Assembly (NCBI GenBank): GCA_963518665.1
Contig: CAUQKR010000019.1
Location: 1 to 18,148, forward strand
Source of the DNA: GN02-872 sp963518665
GTDB lineage: Bacteria; Patescibacteriota; Gracilibacteria; BD1-5; UBA6164
Direction: 5' to 3'
DNA: 18,148 bases
A program made the position numbers and the translations under genes. The notes beneath the pieces were generated by a model. That model made no database searches. It was not told where the DNA came from and saw only the letters and a list, made by a program, of their open reading frames with translations. This document shows positions 8,362 through 16,353 of the stretch, piece after piece; position 1 is the stretch's first letter; the number at the start of each line of letters is the position of its first letter.

Positions 8362-10398
8362 ATGCAAGATTATTTTGATGAATTAGATAGAGAAATCGAT
8401 TCGTTATCAACATCAATGAAAAAAGAAAAAAAGGACGATATCGTTAATACTCATATTTTACTAAATGAAGGACTTGATGGAACTATAAGAAATATAGAAA
8501 AAGAAAAAAAACAACAAACTGAATTTAGAAAAAAAACTTTTCATAAACATAAAAAAGTAGATTCAAAAGTAAAAGTAGAACCTTCAACTCCAAAATTAGA
8601 TTTTTCAGAAAAAAAAGAAACTGAAAAAACAGAAAAAGAAGAAGTTATAAGATGAAGATTTATTTCAAAATTTCCAGAAACAAAATTTTATCTTCCGACT
8701 TTGAGGGACTGATATACTAGATATATTCCAATCGGTTGAAATAACGAAACTTGAGCTAAAAATATGTGAATGGTTCAATATAAAAATGATATTTTACTTA
8801 TTGATTGTTGAGTTCAATTTCCAGACTCAGATATGCTTTGAGTAAATTATTCTGTTCCTGATGTTTCATTTTTGACAAAATACAAAAAAAATATTAAGTG
8901 ATTTTTGATTACTCATGCTCATTTAGATCATATTGGTTCATTGAAACATGTTTATCCAGCCTTAGGCTGTCCAGTTTTGTATTGAACAAAATTCACAATT
9001 TGACTTGTTAGAAAAACTCTTGAAGAGGCTTGAGTTTTGGATAAAGCAACTTTGGTTGAAGTTGATGCTTGAAGTGGAGAACAATTAAAAATTTGAGAAT
9101 TTACAGTTGAATATTTTAAAGTAAATCATTCGATTCCTGATTGTGCTTGAATTTATATTGAAAGTCCAGGAGGAACAAAAATCGTTCATACTTGAGATTT
9201 TAAAATAGATTTTACTCCTGCTATAGATGATCCAGCAAATCTTGATAGAATAGCTGAAATCTGAAAAAGATGAATTTCACTTTTAATGTCAGATTCTACT
9301 TGATCAATTAGAAAATGATTTTCTATGAGTGAAAAAAATGTTTGAGAAGAACTAGAAAAAATTGTTGCAAATCATACAAAATGAAGACTTGTAATTGCTA
9401 TTTTTGCATCTTGGATTTCTAGAGTTCAACAACTTATTGATATAGCTGCAAAATATAACAAAAATATTTTCCTAAGTGGAAGATCTATGGTTGAAAATGT
9501 GACTATAGCAAAAGATTTAGGGTATTTAAATATGAGACCTGGAGTAGTTAAAAAAATGACTCCAAAAAATACAGAATGAATTCCACCACATAAACAAATA
9601 ATTATCACAACAGGTTCACAATGAGAACAATTTTCAGCTCTTGCAAGAATGGCTGAATGAACTCATAATGCTCTTGAAATTTTGAAATGAGATACTGTAG
9701 TTTTTTCAAGCTCAGTTGTTCCATGAAATGAGAGTTCAGTTGTTTGAATTATAAACAAACTTATCAGACTTTGAGCAAATATCATCACAAAAGATGATGG
9801 AGAGGTTCATACTTGAGGACATGCTTTTCAAGAAGAACAAAAAATTATGATAAATCTCGTAAAACCAAAATATTTTATGCCTGTTTTTGGTGATTTGTAC
9901 TTTAGAACTTTGCATAAAAATACAGCAATTGGTTTGTGAATGAAAGATGACAATGTTTTGATGCTTGATAACTGAAATATAGTTGATTTTGCACCAAATA
10001 ATTGAAGTGTTTTTAAATCAAAAATCAAAGTTCCGATTCAAGAAATAATTATCGATTGACATGGAATGTGACTTGCTACAAGTCATGTTTTAAAAGCAAG
10101 AGAAAAAATGATGAATTCTTGAGTTTTAGTTTTACTTTATAAAGTAGATAAAAAAACAAAAGCTATTTTATGACATATAAAACTAGAAAGTAGATGACTT
10201 GTTTACCTTGATGAAGTTAGGAATATCCACAGAGCAATCATAAAAAAATCTAGAGAAATTTATGAAACAACTCTAAAAGATATTCCTGATATAGATGAAA
10301 AAGAATTAACAAAAATAATAAAAACAGATCTAGAAAAATTTTTATTACAAAAAATTGATAGAGAACCAATGATTATTCCTATAATTGCAGAAGTTTAA
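8362..10398 (+). CDS. rnj: Ribonuclease J (metallo-beta-lactamase / beta-CASP RNase) with N-terminal extension
   Basis: 678 residues; the usual RNase J is about 550-560. Residues 1-about 100 are a Lys/Glu-rich, probably disordered extension. The catalytic core then begins with FYLPTLRDGYTRYIPIGG. Metal ligands: HAHLDH at 185-190, NHS with His 256, HTGDF with His 276 and Asp 279. The beta-CASP half includes LLMSDSTGS, SGRSM, TTGSQGE (Gly 421 is TGA) and HTGGHA at 483-488. The C-terminal domain ends PMIIPIIAEV. It is a 5'-3' exo/endoribonuclease for mRNA turnover and rRNA processing. Dozens of Gly codons are TGA, several in invariant positions. ATG 8416 is a possible alternative start; both lie in the extension. 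Confidence 0.95.
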
Positions 10399-10413
10399 AA
10401 AATCATAAAAAAA

Positions 10414-10441
10414 TTGCAAATCCGGAATAAAAATATATAAT
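10414..10441 (+). promoter_or_regulatory. Sigma70-type promoter of lipoprotein 1
   Basis: TTGCAA (10414-10419), a 16-nt spacer and TATAAT (10436-10441), with 30 nt from the -10 box to ATG 10472. Confidence 0.75.
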
Positions 10442-10471
10442 ATATTAAATTTACTTTTTAAATTTAAGCTT

Positions 10472-11908
10472 ATGAATAAAAAAATAATCCTAACTACAGC
10501 TATTTTATCAACTACATTTTTAGCTAGCTGTGGAACTGCAAAACTTTGAACTTTTGAAGAAGAGTTAAAAGCTGAACAACAAAGATATGTTGCAAATGTA
10601 GATAAAATGTTTGCAAATAGTGAAGAGTTTACAGAAGGAAAAATTTCTTCAAGTGCAAAAGGTTGATTAGAACTTTCTTCAAATGAAGCTGGTAAATTAG
10701 AGTATACTGTTACTGCTGATGCAAAACAAGATACTTCAGATTCAAAAATGAATTTCTTATGAAATATGACTTTAAATCTTGCTGCTGAAATTTTTAAAGA
10801 TACAAAAATAAAAGAATTAGCAGAATTAGCTTGAGCTAAAATTGCTTGAACTTTAGGAATCAGATGATGAGTTGTTTGAGAAAAAGCTTATTTTTCTGTT
10901 GATGATTTAGCTTTAAAAGTAGAAAATCCTACAAAAAATCCATCTTTATGATTTCTTGAATTGATTAATTTTGATACTGTAAAAAAACAAATTTCAAATA
11001 AATGGTTATCTGTAGATTTTTCAGAAGTAGCAAAAGAATTTGCAAAAGAATATAAAGTTGCACTAACTCAAAATAAACAAGTTATTGCAAATTATAAAGA
11101 ATTTTTAAAAGAAGCTTTAACTTGAGATGTTTATTCAAATGTTGAAAAAACAACTTATGAAGGGAAAGAAGCTTATAAATTCCAAATTGATGATGCTAAA
11201 TTTAAAAAATATTTAGCTACTTTGATTAAAAATTTCTTAGAAAAAAATAAAGATTTAATAAACTCAACTGAAAAAACTGATTTGACAGAAGATTTAGCAA
11301 ATATTGAAAAAGAATTAAATGAAAATATTTCTGTAAAAAGTTCTGAAGGATACTTAGTTAGAACTACTGGAAATGATGTAGCTTTAATTGTAAAAGATTT
11401 GACTCTTACTTCAAAAGAAAAAGAAGGTGATTTAAAAATTTCTTATGAAATTTTAGATAACGGAATAAAATTTTCTGTTCTTTTAGTAGAAGAAAAAGTT
11501 ACTTTTAGTTTTGATATAAAAACTGGAATGTCAGGTTTTGATTATACTTGAATAGTAGAAGCTGATGGTAAAAAATTTGATTTTAATGGTAAAGTTTCTG
11601 AAGCAAAAACTGGTTCAACTCTTGCTACACACTTCGATTTCAACTTAAACTTAACAAAAGAACAAATTGAAGAGTTTGTTAAATTAGGATTAGAATCAGT
11701 AAAAACAAAAATTTATTTTGATACAAAATATGTAAAAGATGATTCAATTATAGTTGATGAGAAAGCAATTATTGGTGATAATAAACCAATGAATTTAGAA
11801 AAATTTATGAAAGAAATTTCTTCTGCTTTTCCATATCCTAAAGAAGCTAGAGATTTAGAAATGACTACTGGTTCTTTGGATACAAATACTGGAAAAGTTT
11901 CTAAATAA
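10472..11908 (+). CDS. Large lipoprotein of unknown function
   Basis: 478 residues. A lipoprotein signal (MNKKIILTTAILSTTFLASC) has lipobox LAS-C with Cys 20 as the lipidated residue. The mature protein begins with a charged helix (FEEELKAEQQRYVANVDKMF) and continues as alternating strands typical of a beta-rich lipid-binding or LolA/lipoprotein-like fold. Examples are ISSSAKGGLELSSNEAG, WLSVDFSEVAKEFAKEY and YLVRTTGNDVALIVKDL. It contains fewer TGA codons than its neighbours, so long pieces stay open in standard code. No family recognised. Own promoter and terminator, so a single-gene unit. Confidence 0.88.
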
Positions 11909-11940
11909 AAAAAATAGTAAGTTTTACTTACTATTTTTTT
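11907..11940 (+). terminator. Intrinsic terminator of lipoprotein 1
   Basis: Stem ATAGTAAG - TTTTA - CTTACTAT (11914-11934), extended by A7/T7 pairing and ending in a seven-T tract. Confidence 0.88.
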
Positions 11941-11952
11941 GTTTAAAAATAT

Positions 11953-11980
11953 TTTACAAAAATGAAAAAATATTTAAAAT
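11953..11980 (+). promoter_or_regulatory. Putative promoter of lipoprotein 2
   Basis: TTTACA (11953-11958), a 16-nt spacer and TAAAAT (11975-11980); 32 nt to ATG 12013. Confidence 0.6.
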
Positions 11981-12012
11981 ATAAGTGTTTTTAAATTTTT
12001 AATAAAACTTTT

Positions 12013-13029
12013 ATGAAAAAAATAATTTTATTGTCAGTTTTGATTTTTGCTTTGAGTTCTTGTTTTTGATGAACAAACAAAGAAAATTTAAATGAAGCAA
12101 AAAATGATTTATTGTCATGATCATCTACAACTTCTACAAATATAGAAAAAAATGTTGATTCTTTAGTTTCTGAAACTTGAGCTACAAATGAAGTAAAATC
12201 TGACTCTTCAGTAAAAATTTCTTCTAAATATCTAACAGTAGAAAAATTTTTAGAAATAGATGATTTTTCTGCAGAAGAATTTTCTGATTTAAAACAAGAA
12301 ATAACTTGAAAAGTTCTTGAAAATGTTGATAAAATAGATATTTCTTATTCAAATATAGATTCTGGGAAACATGAAGATTTTTCTCTAAAAAAATTTAAAT
12401 CTGGAGATAAAACTTTTATGTTTAGAGCTTTTAAAGAATATAACACCTTAGATTATGGAAAAAATGTTTACCAAATAAAAGCTAGCTCTGGAGATAGATT
12501 TTCTATTTTACAATACACAATTGTTTTAGATAATCCAGAGACTTCAGGTAAAGCTACAAAAAATGAAATTTTAGATATTTCATCTTTGCCAACTTCTTCA
12601 GTTTTTTGAAATCCAAATGAACTTTGAAATGGAAAAGTTACTTACAGTGATATAAAAGGTTTAGAATTAGAAAAAGTAGGAAAAATAGATTTAAAAAATG
12701 ATGAAACTTCAGTTACTGATTTTTTGAAAACAAAATATAAAAATATTTTTTATTGGAATACAAAAAGAATTTTAGCAAATCATGAGGATGCTTTAAGTTT
12801 TTTTGTAGTAAGAGTAGAATGAAAAAAATATTTTTATGAAAAACATTATTATACATGAAAATATTATGCAACTTTGTCTTTAGAAGAAGGGGATTTTGCT
12901 GCAGAATGAAATATATCTGAAAAGGCTGAAGCTCTAAGTGAATTAAATAAAACTTTGAGAGAAAAAAATAATACTTATACTATGATAAAAATAGCAGATA
13001 TTTTATTTCAAACTCCAAGTTTATATTAA
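12013..13029 (+). CDS. Lipoprotein of unknown function
   Basis: 338 residues. The lipoprotein signal MKKIILLSVLIFALSSC has lipobox LSS-C with Cys 17 and is followed by a Gly pair coded TGA TGA. Residues about 20-70 are a Ser/Thr/Asn-rich tether (LLSGSSTTSTNIEKNV). The globular part starts at KYLTVEKFLEIDDFSAEEF and contains FRAFKEYNTLDYG, YQIKASSGDRFSILQYTIVL and EKHYYTGKYYATLSLE. It has no recognised catalytic motif. Its own promoter and a shared bidirectional terminator make it a separate unit, though placement after lipoprotein 1 suggests related envelope roles. Confidence 0.85.
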
Positions 13030-13063
13030 AAAATAGAAGAAAAAATTTTTCTTCTATTTTTTT
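13028..13063. terminator. Bidirectional intrinsic terminator
   Basis: Inverted repeat ATAGAAGAAAA / TTTTCTTCTAT centred near 13045, with A run to the left and T run to the right. It serves lipoprotein 2 (+) and the cyclic-nucleotide-binding protein (-), whose stop codons flank it. Confidence 0.85.
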
Positions 13064-13454
13064 ATCTTGATAAATTTGCTTCTATTCTAGATAAAATAGT
13101 TTTATTTATAAGATTACTTCAGTTGTTTATCATATCAAGTAAATGGTCAATATTTAAAACAAAAACTTTTAAATCATTTATAGCTCTAACTGTGGCAGTT
13201 CTATTTTCTTCATTTAATAAAGCTATTTCTCCAAAAATATCACCGCTTCCAAGTTCTGCAACTCTTTGACCTCAAATAAGAATTTCTACATTTCCAGATT
13301 TAATTATATATCATTCTCAGTTTGATTCAGTTCATTCCATCATAATTATTTCTCATGCTAAATATTCTCTGATCTTGCATTCATTTATAATTTTTGTGAT
13401 AGTTTCTTTTTCTATTCCTTCAAAAATTTTTAGAGAGTATATTCTTTCAAACAT
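13062..13454 (-). CDS. Single-domain cyclic nucleotide-binding (Crp/Fnr sensor-type) protein
   Basis: 130 residues, one CAP_ED domain and nothing else. It opens MFERIYSLKIFEGIEKETI and shows the beta-roll sequence GEIIMMEGTESNGEGYIIKSG. The phosphate-binding cassette is GDIFGEIALLNEENRTATV, with the Glu and Arg expected to hold a cyclic nucleotide. A short C-terminal helix region (INKTILSRIEANLSR) stands where Crp has dimer helix and HTH; no DNA-binding domain is present. It may be a stand-alone sensor or regulatory subunit acting on another protein. It has its own promoter 29 nt upstream of the ATG. Ligand (cAMP, cGMP or none) is not decidable. Confidence 0.9.
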
Positions 13455-13483
13455 ATTTATTTTTTATATATTAAATTAACTTT

Positions 13484-13512
13484 ATTTTAACATATAAATT
13501 TTTTTTTTGCAA
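13484..13512 (-). promoter_or_regulatory. Promoter of the cyclic nucleotide-binding gene
   Basis: On the minus strand TTGCAA (13507-13512), a 17-nt spacer containing an A10 tract, and TAAAAT (13484-13489); 29 nt to ATG 13454. Confidence 0.7.
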
Positions 13513-13524
13513 AAAATAAACATC

Positions 13525-14277
13525 TTACATAGAGTAACCGTCTTTTTCGTATTTTTCTCTGAAATCTTTTATGAAAGCATGAAATAAATTTTCTGTAAAA
13601 TTTGGAAAATTTTTCTCATTTTCCCAAACAATTCAATATTTTATTTTGTTTCTCATTGTATCAACTCAAACTGGACAATTACATCCAGAGAAAGGAATTT
13701 CTTTTTGCGCAACAAAATTTATAAGTTCTTTTTCTCTGACATACATCATCGGTCTAATAAAAGTAATATCTCATTTACTCATTTTGTTTACAGGTGGCAT
13801 TATTTTTAGTTTTCTTCATTGCATCATATTCATAAAAGTTGTAACTAAAATATCATCCATATGATGTCAAAGGCAAATTTTTGTAGCTCAATATTTTTGG
13901 CAAAGCTTAAACATAGCTATTCTTCTAGCATAAGCACACCGTTGGCAACTTTGACCAACTCAATCATTTAACTTTGATTCTTCTGGTAGAGAAATATTTA
14001 CTTTTTCTAGGGGAATATTTAAAACTTCTTCGAAATATTTCCTTTTTTCTTCAAAATTTATATCACAATCAATTAAAAAATCTTTAAAAATATAAACAGC
14101 TTTTATATTAAATTTTTCTTTTGCTTGTTTTCTGTATTCATTTAATAAATATCAAAGACACATTGAGTCTTTTCCTCAAGAAACTCATAAAAGTACAGTT
14201 TCTCACTCTTTTATCATATCAAAATCACAAATTGCAGTTTTTATTTTTTTTAATAATTTTTTTTCTAGAGAACTCAT
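13525..14277 (-). CDS. ttcA: TtcA-type tRNA 2-thiolation PP-loop ATPase
   Basis: 250 residues. The PP-loop SGGKDS at 33-38 has TGA as its first Gly. The CxxC pair SCQRCAYARR (Cys 111, Cys 114) is followed by LGHHMDD at 136-142 and a Cys pair in FSGCNCPV (199, 201). This set of motifs marks the TtcA/TtuA-like group, which adenylates a tRNA base and replaces oxygen with sulfur using a [4Fe-4S] cluster held by three Cys. TtcA makes 2-thiocytidine at position 32. The distinction from other members of the group is by resemblance only, so the gene symbol is tentative. Separated from the downstream sensor gene by a promoter-containing gap. Confidence 0.85.
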
Positions 14278-14316
14278 TTTTTTATAAAATATAAATAATA
14301 ATTTTTTGATTTGATT

Positions 14317-14344
14317 ATTTTAGCTAAAAAATAAAAAAAAGCAA
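14317..14344 (-). promoter_or_regulatory. Putative promoter of the TtcA-like gene
   Basis: On the minus strand TTGCTT (14339-14344), a 16-nt spacer and TAAAAT (14317-14322); 39 nt to ATG 14277. The -35 box abuts the U tract of the upstream terminator. Confidence 0.5.
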
Positions 14345-14375
14345 AAATAAAAAGCTAGATTTTTTCTAGCTTTTT
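14343..14375 (-). terminator. Intrinsic terminator of the small lipoprotein gene
   Basis: Stem AAAAAGCTAGA / TCTAGCTTTTT (14349-14375) with a 5-nt loop, continuing on the minus strand into TTTTTATTTTTGC. Confidence 0.85.
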
Positions 14376-14376
14376 A

Positions 14377-14580
14377 TTATAAACTTGATCCAGTAGATAC
14401 AATTGATCCGCTGTTTGTATCCATAGCTTCAGTAGAAGTAGTAGAAGTACTTGTAGTACTTGTAGAAGTTTCTACTGTAGTAGAAGTATTAGTAGTTGTA
14501 GGAGTTTTTTCAACTTTTGCTCCACAAGATGCTAATACTGCTAAAGCTGCGATACTTAATAAAACTGCAACTTTTTTCAT
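14377..14580 (-). CDS. Small Ser/Thr-rich lipoprotein
   Basis: 67 residues. The lipoprotein signal MKKVAVLLSIAALAVLASC has lipobox LAS-C, Cys 19. The mature part is only about 48 residues and almost wholly Thr/Ser with scattered Val, Glu and Asp (TTTNTSTTVETSTSTTSTST). It has no globular core. It carries no TGA codon and so is open in any code. A promoter upstream and a strong terminator directly after the stop argue for a real, probably abundant product. Possible roles are a surface tether, spacer or small envelope lipoprotein; none is proven. The coding DNA is a degenerate GTA/GAA-like short repeat that may vary in length. Confidence 0.88.
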   Translation of the reverse strand: MKKVAVLLSIAALAVLASCGAKVEKTPTTTNTSTTVETSTSTTSTSTTSTEAMDTNSGSIVSTGSSL

Positions 14581-14616
14581 ATTACTATAATATGTTATAA
14601 ATAAATAAGTGTGTAT

Positions 14617-14643
14617 ATTATATAGATTTTTTTAAAATATCAA
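14617..14643 (-). promoter_or_regulatory. Putative promoter of the small lipoprotein gene
   Basis: On the minus strand TTGATA (14638-14643), a 15-nt spacer and a perfect TATAAT (14617-14622); 36 nt to ATG 14580. Confidence 0.6.
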
Positions 14644-14721
14644 GAAAATTAACGGAGAAAATAAAAAATTGACTTTACAAAACACTATTTTTATTGTGTA
14701 ATAAATTTTTATAAAAAAGTA

Positions 14722-14749
14722 TTGTGTTTTTTCTATTTTTAGTTAAAAT
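14722..14749 (+). promoter_or_regulatory. Putative promoter of the FecR-like gene
   Basis: TTGTGT (14722-14727), a 16-nt spacer and TAAAAT (14744-14749); 31 nt to ATG 14781. A second candidate, TTGACT (14669-14674) with 17 nt to TATTGT (14692-14697), lies upstream. The word TATTGTGT occurs at both sites (14692 and 14720). Confidence 0.55.
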
Positions 14750-14780
14750 ACTATTAATTTTACAAATTAGTTTAATAATT

Positions 14781-16256
14781 ATGAGTACAAGAAGAAGATG
14801 ATATTACTCACAACAAAATAACTTTTCGGCTAAAATAAAGGATTATATAATTCCTATTATTTGATTTTTTTTGATTCTATTTTTAGTTTATTCTTGCTTT
14901 TTAGGTGGAAGTAATAAAAATAAAACTCCAGAAAATCAAGTATGAATAAAAATAGAAAAAGAGGCTGATAGTGAAGCAACTATTTTTTACAGCTGATGAG
15001 ATAAAAAAAGTTTAGCTGATGTTAGTGAACTTTTTAAAACTGAAAAAATTAGAGTAACCGCTGGAAAAATAAAATTTACAACTCCAGATTGAGTTTTTAC
15101 TTTAAATAAAAATTGAGAACTTACATATAGAGAAGATTGAACTTTTTTACTTTCTTCTGGTGAACTTTGGTTAGATTCTTCAAAATCTATAAATTTGGAT
15201 ATGACTTTTGCAAAATTAAAAATTTCTGAAAACTCTCATATTTCTTTAGCTCAAAATGAAGTTAACTCTACTATTTATTCTGTAGCTTGAAAAGTAGAAG
15301 TTGCAAATTTGGTAGGTAAAAATACAATTTTGGCTGGAAATGAAAAATTAGAAATAGCTAGATGAGATGCTTCAGATTCTAAAGTTGATTTATTTCTTGC
15401 AAAAACTCCACTTGATTCATATTTTTTAAATTCTACTTGGTATATTGTAAATAATGGTTCAAACTATATAAATTCTGGAACAACTGAAGATTCTTCAACT
15501 GGAAAAACAGCAACTTGAACTACAAAAACATGAACTTCTGAAAAAACAACTTCAAATATTTCTGGAAAATCTAAATATATAACTTTTTCAAACTTACTTG
15601 ATGAGTCAAATGTGTCAACTTCTCCTATTTCTATAGCTTGAGCTTATGACACTGAAGATGTAGCAAAAATAGAAGTAAATTGAAAAATAGCTACTTTGAA
15701 TCCAGCAAATGGAACTTTTAAAATAGAATGAGTTTCTGTTTCAAACAAAGAAAATGATTTAGTTTTTAAGCTTTTTGATGCTTCTGAAGAATTAAAAGAA
15801 AAATTTGTTTATACTGTTTATAATGATGCTTGAGCAAATAATATTTCTACAAATTTACAAACAAACACTATAAATACATCATTTTCTGTTGATGGTTCAA
15901 AATTTACTTTTACAGCTCCATCTACAACTGGAACTTATACTTCAACTGAAGATTTTGTAACAATTAGATGAAATGTCTTGGCTTCAGGTATAGATTCTGT
16001 TACTGTAAATGATTTGAAACTTTCTTCATTTAACGGAAAAACTTGGAGATATCATGCAAGTACAGATTATGGAAATCTTGTTCCTGGAACAAATATATAT
16101 GAAGTAAAATATTTTTCTTGAAACTCTATGGTGTATAAAAATTTCTTTACAATTGTAAAAAAATGATCTCAAAGTACACAAAATACATCTGTAAATAATC
16201 AAACAAGTACTACTTCAAAAATAAACAATGAAGTTAAATCAGAATTAAATCAATAG
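14781..16256 (+). CDS. Membrane-anchored FecR-like protein with Ig-like domains
   Basis: 491 residues. A basic cytosolic tail MSTRRRGYYSQQNN precedes one membrane segment (YIIPIIGFFLILFLVYSCFLGG). The VYSC there could serve as an imperfect lipobox. Residues about 55-220 resemble FecR-type domains: VFTLNKNGELTYREDGTF, LWLDSSKSINLDM and STIYSVAGKVEVANLVGKN. A Ser/Thr/Gly linker (about 232-265) follows, then two Ig-like modules of the glucodextranase-B kind: ISIAGAYDTEDVAKIEVNGK and FVTIRGNVLASGIDSVTVND. The tail is Gln/Asn/Ser/Thr-rich. FecR domains sense or tether at envelopes; no anti-sigma N-terminus or sigma factor is seen here, so a structural surface role is likelier. Own promoter and terminator. 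Confidence 0.82.
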
Positions 16257-16270
16257 TAATAAAAAATAAA

Positions 16271-16312
16271 AAACAAAAAAGTCAAGGTAAAATTCTTGAC
16301 TTTTTTGTTTTT
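16271..16312 (+). terminator. Intrinsic terminator of the FecR-like gene
   Basis: A perfect 13-bp stem CAAAAAAGTCAAG / CTTGACTTTTTTG (16274-16307) with an 8-nt loop and trailing T run. Its 3' arm contains the -35 box of the next gene. Confidence 0.9.
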
Positions 16313-16324
16313 AAAAGATAAAAT
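16296..16324 (+). promoter_or_regulatory. Promoter of the pilin-LRR gene, nested in the terminator
   Basis: TTGACT (16296-16301), a 17-nt spacer and TAAAAT (16319-16324). 29 nt separate the -10 box from ATG 16354, as for other genes here. This supports 16354 rather than the in-frame ATG at 16327, which would lie upstream of the expected transcription start. Confidence 0.7.
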
Positions 16325-16353
16325 TTATGTATTTAATAAATAAAAATTTTTAT

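Noticed and set aside
9426..10028. Two minus-strand open frames inside RNase J
   Set aside because: Antisense to conserved catalytic sequence of RNase J.
11222..12609. Short plus-strand genes starting at 11222 and 12418
   Set aside because: These are internal stretches of the two lipoproteins bounded by TGA codons, which are glycine here.
13646..13864. Plus-strand open frame near the TtcA-like gene
   Set aside because: Antisense to its CxxC-to-C-terminal region, which carries family motifs.
16327..16329. Earlier in-frame ATG as start of the pilin-LRR gene
   Set aside because: It lies only 2 nt after the -10 box, upstream of the expected transcription start; ATG 16354 fits the spacing of the other genes.
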